Assembly: GCA_900554205.1 (NCBI GenBank)
Contig: USGM01000096.1
Span: 1-13,293 of the forward strand
Source: an uncultured Lachnospiraceae bacterium
Lineage (GTDB): Bacteria > Bacillota > Clostridia > Lachnospirales > Lachnospiraceae
Direction of reading: 5' to 3'
Length of the DNA stretch: 13,293 nucleotides
Shown here: one piece after another, positions 6,926 to 12,924 of the stretch
Layout of the letters: each line of letters opens with the position of its first letter
How positions within the stretch are numbered: the first letter of the stretch is position 1
Program-made: the position numbers and the translations under genes
The notes under the pieces: generated by a model
Told to the model about the DNA's origin: nothing
Database searches by the model: none
What the model saw: the letters and a program-made list of their open reading frames with translations, nothing else

Positions 6926-8299
6926 CTAATGTGTAATTAGTCTGACCTGTAAAACATGCTTTGTATTACTGTCAACCTTATAATATTCGCTGATACGGTA
7001 GCCGATCAGCCAGATGACATGACTTCCCTCCGCCAGCACGGGAATCCGGTCCCGCAGTTCGCGGGGGATCTTTTCCGTCACCATATAGTCCTTCAAAGAC
7101 TTATGGATGATTCCGCCTTTACCGTCTGACAGTGTGAGATAATCTCCTGTCTGCCGAAACCGAAGCGTCGGCGATTCTTTCATTTTAGCATAGTCAAACC
7201 ATTTCGTATACTTATTTTTGGGAACTTCTTCGCCATTTATGAGAAAAATTTCCGAATAATCGAGTTCCGGCAGCTCCCTCTGCTCCGTTTGTCCCTTTCT
7301 GTAGATAAAAACCAGCCCGTATTCTCTCCTGACACAAATGTCATATGGGAGATCAATGCTCCGGTTCCCCTCTTTTTCCAGCAGGGCAAGCGCATCCCCG
7401 ACATGCAGGGCGGAAATGTCCTTTCCCGTCGGCGAGATTTCCTCCAGAAGCCGCAGAAGGATTCTCTTGCGGATCGCCGGATGGTATTTCAGAAAATCGT
7501 CCGCCACAATCTCCAGCCGCTCCTTGCTCCTCGTCACGCAGCCTCTCAGGGCAGCGTCCGTCTGTTGCCGCAGATAATCCTCTGTCTCGGAGAAAATGTC
7601 CGCCGTCTGGCACATGTGACTCACCACTCTCGTCGAAACCTCACTCTCTGCCAGCGGAAGGATATGGTGCCTGATGCGGTTTCTGGTATATTCATCCTCC
7701 TCATTAGTATGATCATTCTGCCAGCAAATACCACAATCTTTCAGATAATCTTCAATTTCATCGCGTTCCAGACAGAGCAGTGGGCGAATAATGCTCCCCC
7801 TGACCGGCTCAATCCCGCAAAGTCCTTTCAGCCCGCTCCCCCGGAAGAGGTGCAGCAGCATGGTCTCCGCCCTGTCCTGCGCATTGTGTGCCACGGCGAT
7901 TTTATTTCCTCCAAGCTCTTCCATCGTCTCCCAGAACGCGCGGTAGCGCAGTCGCCTCCCCGCGTCCTCCTCCGAGCACTTCTCCCGCGCGGCAAACGCC
8001 GGCACATCCACAGACACCAGCCGGAACGGTACATCGTTCTCTTCGCAGAGCCTCCGCACAAACGCCGCGTCCTCGTCGGCAGCTTCCCCCCGGATGCCGT
8101 GGTTCACATGCACAACTGTCAATCCGACCGGTATTCTCTTCCGATATTCCAGCAACAGAAATAAGAGGCAAACCGAGTCTGCCCCTCCTGAAACTCCGAG
8201 GATCAGATGATCCCCCGGCTGTATCATATGATGCTTTTCCATGTAGGAAAATACCTTCTGTTGCGTCCTGTTTTCCATCATAGGCAAATGGTAGCTCAT
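6926..8299 (-). CDS. tilS: tRNA(Ile)-lysidine synthase
   Basis: A 457-aa enzyme that uses ATP to attach lysine to C34 of the CAU-anticodon tRNA-Ile, so that it reads AUA as isoleucine. The N-type ATP pyrophosphatase P-loop SGGADS is at 37-42, followed by HVNHGIRGEAADED (64-77). AHNAQDRAET (137-146) stands where many homologues read HHADDQAET. The NDHTNEEDEYTRNRIRHHILP block and a C-terminal TilS domain (about 360-457) are also present. The open frame can be extended to a GTG at 8347, but that lies inside spoIIE. I prefer the ATG at 8299, 13 nt after the spoIIE stop with a weak GGA site. ATGs at 8281 and 8278 are also possible. Confidence 0.95.
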   Translation of the reverse strand: MSYHLPMMENRTQQKVFSYMEKHHMIQPGDHLILGVSGGADSVCLLFLLLEYRKRIPVGLTVVHVNHGIRGEAADEDAAFVRRLCEENDVPFRLVSVDVPAFAAREKCSEEDAGRRLRYRAFWETMEELGGNKIAVAHNAQDRAETMLLHLFRGSGLKGLCGIEPVRGSIIRPLLCLERDEIEDYLKDCGICWQNDHTNEEDEYTRNRIRHHILPLAESEVSTRVVSHMCQTADIFSETEDYLRQQTDAALRGCVTRSKERLEIVADDFLKYHPAIRKRILLRLLEEISPTGKDISALHVGDALALLEKEGNRSIDLPYDICVRREYGLVFIYRKGQTEQRELPELDYSEIFLINGEEVPKNKYTKWFDYAKMKESPTLRFRQTGDYLTLSDGKGGIIHKSLKDYMVTEKIPRELRDRIPVLAEGSHVIWLIGYRISEYYKVDSNTKHVLQVRLITH

Positions 8300-8312
8300 T
8301 TTTCCAAAAAAA

Positions 8313-9491
8313 TCAAGCGAATCCCGTCTCCCAGATACCGATGACACCCACTGTCATATCGTCGCGGATATGCCCCTTCGCGGCGATCAGCGCCAGCCTC
8401 AGGAGCTTGTCCGCCAGTTCACCGGGATTCTGCTCCTTCATCTCCAGAATGAGCCTGCTGACGGTATTCTCGTATTCCTGCTCGCCAAACGCATCAATGA
8501 CACCGTCCGATACCATGAAAAGGTAGTTGCCGTCCTCCAGCGTGCGGCTCAGGGGCTGGGAGTCAATCTGCTGGAAAATTCCGAGCGGAAGGCTCCCCTC
8601 CGCCAGCTGCTCCACCTCCTGCTCCCTCTTTAGGAAGGTCGCTGCGCCGCCAATCTTCCGCAGCTTACATTCCCCGCTGTAGAGGTCGATCTCGCAGATA
8701 TCCAACGTGGGATGATTCCTGTCCTCACCCGTCGCAAACAGCGCTGTATTTACCATTTCAATTGCCGTGTCGGTGCTGTAGCCTGCCTCAAGCAGTTTTT
8801 CCATGAGGTCGAGAACCTGTCCGCTGTCCTTTCCCGCCTGTTCCCCCGAGCCTGTCCCGTCGGAGAGCATTACAGTCAGTCTGCCCCGCTCTGCCTCCAG
8901 CACGGCATAATTATCCCCGGACGCCGTCTCGCCCTCCTCCGTCGCTCTGGAAAAGCCCGTCAGCGCCAGAAAGCGCGTTTCCTGTTCCAGCATAAAGCTG
9001 TGCGGCGTCTGGTCTACGACAAACGGACTTGTGACCGCCAGCTGCAGCCTCCTGTTCAGCAGAACAGAGATCATGTCCGCCACCTCCTCCGCGGAGATGC
9101 CCGCCTTTCTGTCCGTGCTCATTGTGAGCACGATCGTCTCCCTGCCGTCGTCCCTGTCCATATAGCATGGATTTTCCACACGGATTCCCTCTTCGCGCAT
9201 AGCATGGATAAGCAGGCGCTTCTTCCTCTCCTCCATCGGCTTGTAACAGAGAACCTCGCACGCAACCTCTGTCATGATCTTTGCCATCTCCCGCAGATGG
9301 CTCTTTAATATCTGCCGGTTCTCCCAGAGTCTTCTCTCCGACAGGACGATCTGTCTCTCCTCCGTCCCGGGACAAAAGTCCCCATCGTAGCTTCTTGCCA
9401 GTTCATAAAAGCTGTCCGCATAATTTAAAAGTCTTCTCCTGCACAGATCAGACACCTGCGCCGTCTGAAGTTCTCTCTCCGCTGTCTTCAT
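8313..9491 (-). CDS. spoIIE: Short SpoIIE: PP2C phosphatase of sporulation without the membrane domain
   Basis: A 392-aa protein matching the C-terminal half of stage II sporulation protein E. In B. subtilis SpoIIE (about 827 aa, with ten membrane helices) dephosphorylates SpoIIAA and so activates σF in the forespore. The PP2C-type domain covers about 180-388, with SGDNY (191-195, Asp193), LSDGTGSG (209-216, Asp211), TLDICEIDL (262-270), MVSDG (326-330, Asp329) and IRDDMTV (375-381); the metal-binding Asp pattern appears intact. Residues 1-170 look like the coiled regulatory segment before the phosphatase. There is no hydrophobic segment, and only 136 bp separate this ATG from divIC, so the membrane domain is not encoded here. 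AGGA lies only 2-3 nt before the ATG, a tight spacing. It has its own Spo0A-type promoter and is followed 13 nt later by tilS. Confidence 0.92.
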   Translation of the reverse strand: MKTAERELQTAQVSDLCRRRLLNYADSFYELARSYDGDFCPGTEERQIVLSERRLWENRQILKSHLREMAKIMTEVACEVLCYKPMEERKKRLLIHAMREEGIRVENPCYMDRDDGRETIVLTMSTDRKAGISAEEVADMISVLLNRRLQLAVTSPFVVDQTPHSFMLEQETRFLALTGFSRATEEGETASGDNYAVLEAERGRLTVMLSDGTGSGEQAGKDSGQVLDLMEKLLEAGYSTDTAIEMVNTALFATGEDRNHPTLDICEIDLYSGECKLRKIGGAATFLKREQEVEQLAEGSLPLGIFQQIDSQPLSRTLEDGNYLFMVSDGVIDAFGEQEYENTVSRLILEMKEQNPGELADKLLRLALIAAKGHIRDDMTVGVIGIWETGFA

Positions 9492-9534
9492 TTCCTGCCC
9501 CGCTTTCTGCCGCCCCGACCGGACGGTAAGCCCG

Positions 9535-9567
9535 ATTATAGATATACGACTCTGCTTATTTTGTCAA
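9535..9567 (-). promoter_or_regulatory. Spo0A/σA-type promoter of spoIIE with 21-bp spacer
   Basis: Minus strand -35 TTGACA (9567-9562) and -10 TATAAT (9540-9535) are both perfect but separated by 21 bp, too long for an unaided σA promoter. B. subtilis spoIIE and spoIIG promoters share this unusual 21-22 bp spacing and require phosphorylated Spo0A. The predicted start near 9528 gives a leader of about 37 nt. A 17-bp alternative would use TATCTA, which matches poorly. Confidence 0.75.
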
Positions 9568-9568
9568 A
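9562..9568 (+). promoter_or_regulatory. Spo0A-box-like site overlapping the spoIIE -35
   Basis: TGTCAAA on the plus strand matches the 0A box TGTCGAA at 6 of 7 positions and lies within TTTTGTCAAAAC (9559-9570). It covers the -35 hexamer, as expected for activation by contact with σA. Confidence 0.55.
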
Positions 9569-9593
9569 ACAGGGCGCGCCGCACTTAAAGTTT

Positions 9594-9600
9594 TGCGACA
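9594..9600 (-). promoter_or_regulatory. Second Spo0A-box-like site upstream of spoIIE
   Basis: TGTCGCA on the minus strand matches TGTCGAA at 6 of 7 positions. It is centred 32 bp, about three helical turns, upstream of the -35-overlapping box, and touches the T-tract of the divIC terminator. Confidence 0.45.
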
Positions 9601-9629
9601 AAAAAAGCAGGAGTCCTTCGGCTCCCGCT
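9600..9629 (-). terminator. Intrinsic terminator after divIC
   Basis: Minus strand AGCGGGAG (9629-9622) pairs with CTCCTGCT (9613-9606) through eight pairs including one G-U, with an 8-nt loop, then six T's (9605-9600). The stem begins within the divIC TAG stop codon. It separates the rqcP-divIC unit from the spoIIE promoter. Confidence 0.85.
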
Positions 9630-9942
9630 ACTTCTCTTCTTTAAATAAAATCTCACCTTCATAAACCAGCCCCAGCTTTTCCCTTGCCACATTCTCTATG
9701 TAACCCTTGGTCTGAACCTCTTTGCCAAATTCCTCTATCTCCGCGGTTCTGTCCTTCTCTGCGGCAATCTGTTCGTCCAGAAGCTGCTCTTCCTGCGCCT
9801 TCGCCTCGATCTTCTGCTGCAGCTCCACGCTCTTTACCGCCACAACGACCATGATCATGAGAACGACAAGTGAAACCAGAAACATGCTGAACCGATTCTG
9901 ATGTTTTTTCCGATAAGCAACCCTGCGACCCCGTCCTGCCAT
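9628..9942 (-). CDS. divIC: Septum formation initiator DivIC (FtsB/DivIC family)
   Basis: A 104-aa bitopic membrane protein of the divisome. A short basic cytoplasmic N-terminus (MAGRGRRVAYRKKHQNR) is followed by one transmembrane segment (about 19-40). A Glu/Gln/Lys-rich coiled coil comes next (about 42-75), then the family's C-terminal motif YIENVAREKLGLVYEGEILF (82-101). In B. subtilis DivIC pairs with FtsL and DivIB to activate septal wall synthesis. The length is slightly below the Bacillus protein but normal for Clostridia. The ATG at 9942 has AAGGAG 5 nt upstream. It is 25 nt downstream of yabQ and is closed by an intrinsic terminator. Position next to yabQ and spoIIE supports DivIC rather than FtsL. 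Confidence 0.92.
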   Translation of the reverse strand: MAGRGRRVAYRKKHQNRFSMFLVSLVVLMIMVVVAVKSVELQQKIEAKAQEEQLLDEQIAAEKDRTAEIEEFGKEVQTKGYIENVAREKLGLVYEGEILFKEEK

Positions 9943-9967
9943 AGATACTCCTTCCCCCCGAAATGAA

Positions 9968-10432
9968 CTACTTCTTTAAACCTATTTTAAGCATTTTGAG
10001 AAAATACGTCAACTTGTTTTTTATCTGTCTCCCGATCCTGTGAACCACCGTAGCAATGCCAGACCTCGTCTTCGCAGCGCCCTTTCCGGCAAGCCGCAGC
10101 AGCTTCCTCAGCGGCCACGACAGCCAGCCCAGAACCTTCCCCAGTATCATAGATACATATTTTACCAGAAAAGGACTGCACAGCTTCCGGTACAGCACCA
10201 TCCCCAGCAGCGCGCCGGACACCGCGAACCACCTCAGCGTGCCGTTGCTCTCGCGGTACATGAGCAGAAAGACCTTCGCCCCGCAATAGATCCAGAAGCC
10301 CAGATCCTCCACCGATACAAAGAATAGGTTGTGCGGCACAACCCTCCTGAATATCCTTAACAGATCATAGAGGAAGGTCACGAAGACGCCCAGCAGGAAA
10401 GCGTGAAGAAGAAATTCATTTTCACTCGCCAT
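9968..10432 (-). CDS. yabQ: Spore cortex biosynthesis protein YabQ
   Basis: A 154-aa membrane protein with hydrophobic stretches near 7-26, 40-58 and 66-85, and a strongly basic C-terminal tail rich in Lys and Arg (about 100-154). The early motif LGVFVTFLYDLLRIFRR fits the YabQ family. In B. subtilis YabQ is made in the mother cell, localises to the forespore membranes and is needed for cortex formation; the biochemical function is unknown. The ATG at 10432 lies only 6 nt after the yabP stop codon, and the TAGG of that stop may serve as part of a weak ribosome site, so translation is probably coupled. No own promoter is visible. Confidence 0.9.
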   Translation of the reverse strand: MASENEFLLHAFLLGVFVTFLYDLLRIFRRVVPHNLFFVSVEDLGFWIYCGAKVFLLMYRESNGTLRWFAVSGALLGMVLYRKLCSPFLVKYVSMILGKVLGWLSWPLRKLLRLAGKGAAKTRSGIATVVHRIGRQIKNKLTYFLKMLKIGLKK

Positions 10433-10438
10433 GGAAGC

Positions 10439-10726
10439 CTACCGGAACAGCTTGGTCAACAGGGATTCCGACTTATGTCCTGCGCCTGCTGCATCGGAAT
10501 AGGTAAGACTGTCAATCCTGCCGTCCACATCTACCTCCCCTTTTTCCAGAGTCAGCCTGCTGACATGCAGATCGTTTCCCTTTATCATGAGCATTCCCTG
10601 CTCTGTCTCCAGCAGAATCTCATGTATGTCAAAGGAAAGTACATCATTGACGCCGTTGATCGTACAGCTCTTCCGGTTCGTCATCGTCATCTTATGCATG
10701 CGTGTGCTGCTGTTCAGATCCTCCAT
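10439..10726 (-). CDS. yabP: Sporulation protein YabP
   Basis: A 95-aa soluble protein of the YabP/YqfC family. The core is visible as RKSCTINGVNDVLSFDIHEI (18-37) followed by a strand-rich stretch with MLMIKGNDLHVSRLTLEKGEVDVDGRIDSLTYSD (45-78). B. subtilis YabP localises to the forespore together with YabQ; its molecular role is not known, and the loss of yabP there has little effect. Length is typical. The ATG at 10726 has GGGAG 6 nt upstream. The 58 nt before it, after rqcP, contain no convincing promoter or terminator, so it probably shares a transcript with rqcP. Confidence 0.92.
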   Translation of the reverse strand: MEDLNSSTRMHKMTMTNRKSCTINGVNDVLSFDIHEILLETEQGMLMIKGNDLHVSRLTLEKGEVDVDGRIDSLTYSDAAGAGHKSESLLTKLFR

Positions 10727-10784
10727 AGGTTTCTCCCTGTCAATCCTTTATAAAAGCCTATGCGGTTCCTCCCCGCTTCATGCA

Positions 10785-11024
10785 CTAAAGATACTTAAAC
10801 AGCTCCTTTGCCTCATCCTTTTTCACTGTCTCCTGGACATCCAGCACCTCAACCTTAACCTCCTTGTTTCCGAAGGAGATCGTGATGATGTCGCCCTCCT
10901 TGACATTGGTGGATGCCTTTGCCGGCTTGTCATTGATCAGCACACGTCCGCTGTCGCATGCCTCGTTTGCCACCGTGCGGCGCTTGATCAGCCGCGATAC
11001 CTTTAAATATTTATCCAGTCTCAT
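10785..11024 (-). CDS. rqcP: RNA-binding S4 domain protein RqcP (YabO)
   Basis: A 79-aa S4-domain protein. The S4 RNA-binding fold is clear: MRLDKYLKVSRLIKRRTVANEACDSGRVLINDKPAKASTNVKEGD, the arrangement seen in RqcP/Hsp15 proteins. In B. subtilis RqcP binds the 50S subunit with RqcH and helps add alanine tails to nascent chains on stalled ribosomes. The open frame extends upstream to 11093, but that part overlaps the HU terminator hairpin. ATG 11024 has GAGGA 5 nt upstream and matches the family N-terminus, so I start there. It lies about 80 bp after the HU gene and leads rqcP-yabP-yabQ-divIC. No separate promoter is visible, so read-through from HU may supply transcription. Confidence 0.93.
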   Translation of the reverse strand: MRLDKYLKVSRLIKRRTVANEACDSGRVLINDKPAKASTNVKEGDIITISFGNKEVKVEVLDVQETVKKDEAKELFKYL

Positions 11025-11058
11025 ATCTGTCCTCATTTCTGCGCAAAAATAACAAAAC

Positions 11059-11081
11059 GGAGAACCCGTTGAAGGTTCTCC
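11059..11081 (-). terminator. Intrinsic terminator after the HU gene
   Basis: Minus strand GGAGAACC (11081-11074) and GGTTCTCC (11066-11059) form a perfect 8-bp stem around a 7-nt loop, followed by GTTTTGTTATTTTT. The T-tract is interrupted, so some read-through into rqcP is plausible and may be needed, as no other promoter for rqcP is seen. Confidence 0.8.
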
Positions 11082-11102
11082 GCCATAGTTCAAAAGCTCA
11101 AC

Positions 11103-11375
11103 TTAGTTCATCATGTCCTTTAAAGCCTTACCAGCCTTAAACTTAGGTGCCTTGGAAGCCTTGATCTTCATAGCCTTACCGGTCTGAGGATTTCTTCCTT
11201 CTCTCTCTGCTCTCTCAGATACCTCGAAAGTACCGAAACCAACCAGCTGAACCTTACCGCCCTTCTTCAGTTCTTCAGCAACAACGTCTGTGAAAGCCTT
11301 CAGTGTCTTCTCTGCGTCCTTCTTGGATACGCCAGCCTGCTCAGCCATAGCTGCAATTAACTCTGTCTTGTTCAT
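11103..11375 (-). CDS. hup: Nucleoid-associated DNA-binding protein HU
   Basis: A 90-aa histone-like protein, the exact usual length of bacterial HU. It starts MNKTELIAAMAEQAGVSKKDAE with the helical dimer part, has the VQLVGFGTFEV strand region, then the DNA-binding arm with the intercalating RNPQTGK motif (61-67), ending KAGKALKDMMN. HU dimers bind and bend DNA with little sequence preference and compact the nucleoid. The open frame extends 13 codons upstream, but ATG 11375 has AGGAGGAG 6 nt upstream and gives the family N-terminus. It has its own σA promoter and a terminator, so it is mainly monocistronic. Even base choice and strong signals suit high expression. Confidence 0.97.
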   Translation of the reverse strand: MNKTELIAAMAEQAGVSKKDAEKTLKAFTDVVAEELKKGGKVQLVGFGTFEVSERAEREGRNPQTGKAMKIKASKAPKFKAGKALKDMMN

Positions 11376-11381
11376 ATTGAA

Positions 11382-11389
11382 CTCCTCCT
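11382..11389 (-). promoter_or_regulatory. Ribosome binding site that fixes the HU start
   Basis: AGGAGGAG on the minus strand, 6 nt before ATG 11375. It rules out the longer frame that starts upstream at 11414. Confidence 0.85.
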
Positions 11390-11446
11390 GTAATGAGTTT
11401 TCTTTTTTGTACACTCTTAGATGCTTCTTGTGAAACGTCTATAATA

Positions 11447-11475
11447 TATATATATGCTTTTCCTGGGTTTGTCAA
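11447..11475 (-). promoter_or_regulatory. σA promoter of the HU gene
   Basis: Minus strand -35 TTGACA (11475-11470), 17-bp spacer, -10 TATATA (11452-11447) within an alternating AT run. The predicted start near 11440 gives a leader of about 65 nt. Confidence 0.75.
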
Positions 11476-11525
11476 GGCATTTTCCGCATTAATGCTGATA
11501 TTTGCGGCATTTTACCGTTTTCCTC

Positions 11526-11532
11526 TGTCGAA
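11526..11532 (+). promoter_or_regulatory. Exact Spo0A box upstream of HU
   Basis: TGTCGAA on the plus strand is a 7/7 match to the B. subtilis 0A box. Next to it on the minus strand are TTGACA (11540-11535) and, after 20 bp, TAAAAT (11514-11509), a possible long-spacer promoter. A 7-bp match can occur by chance, so the call is tentative. Confidence 0.35.
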
Positions 11533-11551
11533 TTTGTCAACCATAAATTAC

Positions 11552-11570
11552 CACCACGTTTACTGTGATG
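11552..11570 (-). terminator. Weak hairpin at the end of the PEGA lipoprotein gene
   Basis: Minus strand CATCAC (11570-11565) and GTGGTG (11557-11552) can form six pairs including one G-U, with a 7-nt loop that contains part of the TAA stop. It is followed by TAATTTAT rather than a clean T-tract. It may be a weak terminator; confidence is low. Confidence 0.3.
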
Positions 11571-12912
11571 AGGAATTTCCTGACACGGTCGTACTGCTCA
11601 GAACGAGATTTGCAAAGGAGTAGGAAATGTCCTTTTCTTCGTCATCAATCTGCACGGTGTAGCTTCTGGTATCAAAGCCTGTCCTGCGCAGGGTGATAAC
11701 ATGCGCTCCTGCGACCTTGCGGAAGCTGCACGGCGCGATTCCCATGTAATTGCCGTCCAGATAGACCTCCGCTCCTTCCGGTGCATCCACATAGACCTTG
11801 TAATAATCCGTGACCGTATCCGATGAAGAGCTGCTCTCCGAATCCGAATCGCTCTCCGAAGCATTTGCATCGAGCACGATATTGATCCCCGCCGACTCCT
11901 GCGCAACACGGATGTACTGTGTGACGGATTGATAGCCGTTGGCGCGGGCAATCAGCTGATGGATACCATAGGTCAGGCTGACCGGCCCTGACGGGTCAAT
12001 CTTCTCTCCGTCGATGTACAGCTCCGCGGACGTCGGGTCCGTAGAGAAAAGCACTGTCCCGTACTGCGGCTCGGGAATCTCCAGATCTCCGATGTCAAGC
12101 GTCGTCTCCGCATTCCTGTTGATGACGACGCTCTTCGTTCCACCGCCGCCCTTGTTGCTGATATTGACCTGATAGCTTCCCTCCGGGATCAGCAGCAGCA
12201 TATCGTCCGTAATCTTCCGGATCTGTGTCTGCCCGATCTCGATCCAGCCACCGATGAAATTCTCGTCGTTCACCAGTCTCAGATACCCGTGGCCCTTCTG
12301 CACCTTCACCGTCAGTATCTGCGTGTCAATCCCCTGAAAGCTCAGCACATCCGCCGGGCTCAGATCCATGCTGCTGATGCTTCTTCCATCGGAGAGATAC
12401 TGCGTATTAGATGTCAGCTTATAGATTTCCGATCCGATGCTGATCTCTCCGCGCACAGTATTAATCTCGTATTTCTCCACATCGTCATAGCGCCATGCCT
12501 CCGGGGAGAGCGTGAGCGTCGTGAGATGCTTCTTCGACTTCAGGAATTTGACATCAACAATATCCCCGAGCTCCACCTGGCTGAAGGAGATGCTCCCGCC
12601 GTACTTATCGTAAAACCTCGTCGTTCCGTCCATGGAAAGGGTATATTTCTTTCCCAGCTCCAGATTCAGAAAGGTGACTGTCCCTTCCTTGTCGTCCTTT
12701 GCCACAAAAATCGCTGTGTCGGCAGAATCGTAGCTGTCCGGCCCCGTGACGACAAAGCCTGTGTCCGCACTCTCTGAGGAGGCTTCCTCCGGCGCAGGCT
12801 GTTCGTTGTTCCGGGACGGACCCGCACAGCCCGCCAGCAAGAAAACCATCGCAGCTGCAAAAAGGCATCTGCCTATTCCGTATGTAACCTTCTTTTTTCC
12901 TTTGTCCGTCAC
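11560..12912 (-). CDS. PEGA-domain lipoprotein of unknown function
   Basis: A 450-aa putative lipoprotein. The signal peptide (basic start, hydrophobic 17-27) ends in the lipobox LAGC with Cys29 as the lipidation site, so the protein should sit on the outer face of the membrane. A low-complexity linker (about 31-60) leads to a beta-rich region (about 65-205) that I cannot assign. A PEGA-like repeat follows (about 208-275, with LLIPEGSYQVNI), then two clear PEGA domains: 284-348 (ELYIDGEKIDPSGPVSLTYGIHQLIARANGY) and 371-430 (AEVYLDGNYMGIAPCSFRKVAGAHVITLRRTGF). A Ser/Asp-rich linker (351-368) separates the last two. The frame is open to 13050, but GTG 12912 has AAGGAGG 5 nt upstream and gives the signal peptide directly. 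That ribosome site overlaps the stop of the helicase gene, implying translational coupling. No function is inferred beyond a surface or envelope role. Confidence 0.88.
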   Translation of the reverse strand: MTDKGKKKVTYGIGRCLFAAAMVFLLAGCAGPSRNNEQPAPEEASSESADTGFVVTGPDSYDSADTAIFVAKDDKEGTVTFLNLELGKKYTLSMDGTTRFYDKYGGSISFSQVELGDIVDVKFLKSKKHLTTLTLSPEAWRYDDVEKYEINTVRGEISIGSEIYKLTSNTQYLSDGRSISSMDLSPADVLSFQGIDTQILTVKVQKGHGYLRLVNDENFIGGWIEIGQTQIRKITDDMLLLIPEGSYQVNISNKGGGGTKSVVINRNAETTLDIGDLEIPEPQYGTVLFSTDPTSAELYIDGEKIDPSGPVSLTYGIHQLIARANGYQSVTQYIRVAQESAGINIVLDANASESDSDSESSSSSDTVTDYYKVYVDAPEGAEVYLDGNYMGIAPCSFRKVAGAHVITLRRTGFDTRSYTVQIDDEEKDISYSFANLVLSSTTVSGNSSSQ

Positions 12913-12917
12913 TTTTT

Positions 12918-12924
12918 CCTCCTT
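12918..12924 (-). promoter_or_regulatory. Ribosome binding site of the PEGA lipoprotein, overlapping the upstream stop
   Basis: AAGGAGG on the minus strand, 5 nt before GTG 12912. The TAA stop of the upstream helicase frame (12925-12923) shares its AA. It decides the GTG start over longer in-frame starts. Confidence 0.85.

Noticed and set aside
8300..8347. TilS start at GTG 8347
   Set aside because: It lies inside spoIIE, lacks a good ribosome site and adds residues not expected in TilS; ATG 8299 fits better.
9539..9567. 17-bp spaced promoter before spoIIE (TTGACA to TATCTA)
   Set aside because: The -10 matches poorly, while the perfect TATAAT at 21 bp fits the known spoIIE arrangement.
10727..10784. 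σE-type promoter before yabP
   Set aside because: A CATAGGCT motif resembles a σE -10, but no matching -35 is found at the right distance.
11025..11093. Longer RqcP starting at 11093
   Set aside because: The extension is translated through the HU terminator hairpin; ATG 11024 has a ribosome site and the family N-terminus.
11441..11456. Alternating AT run as a microsatellite repeat
   Set aside because: It is short and forms the -10 region of the HU promoter; no sign of a repeat family.
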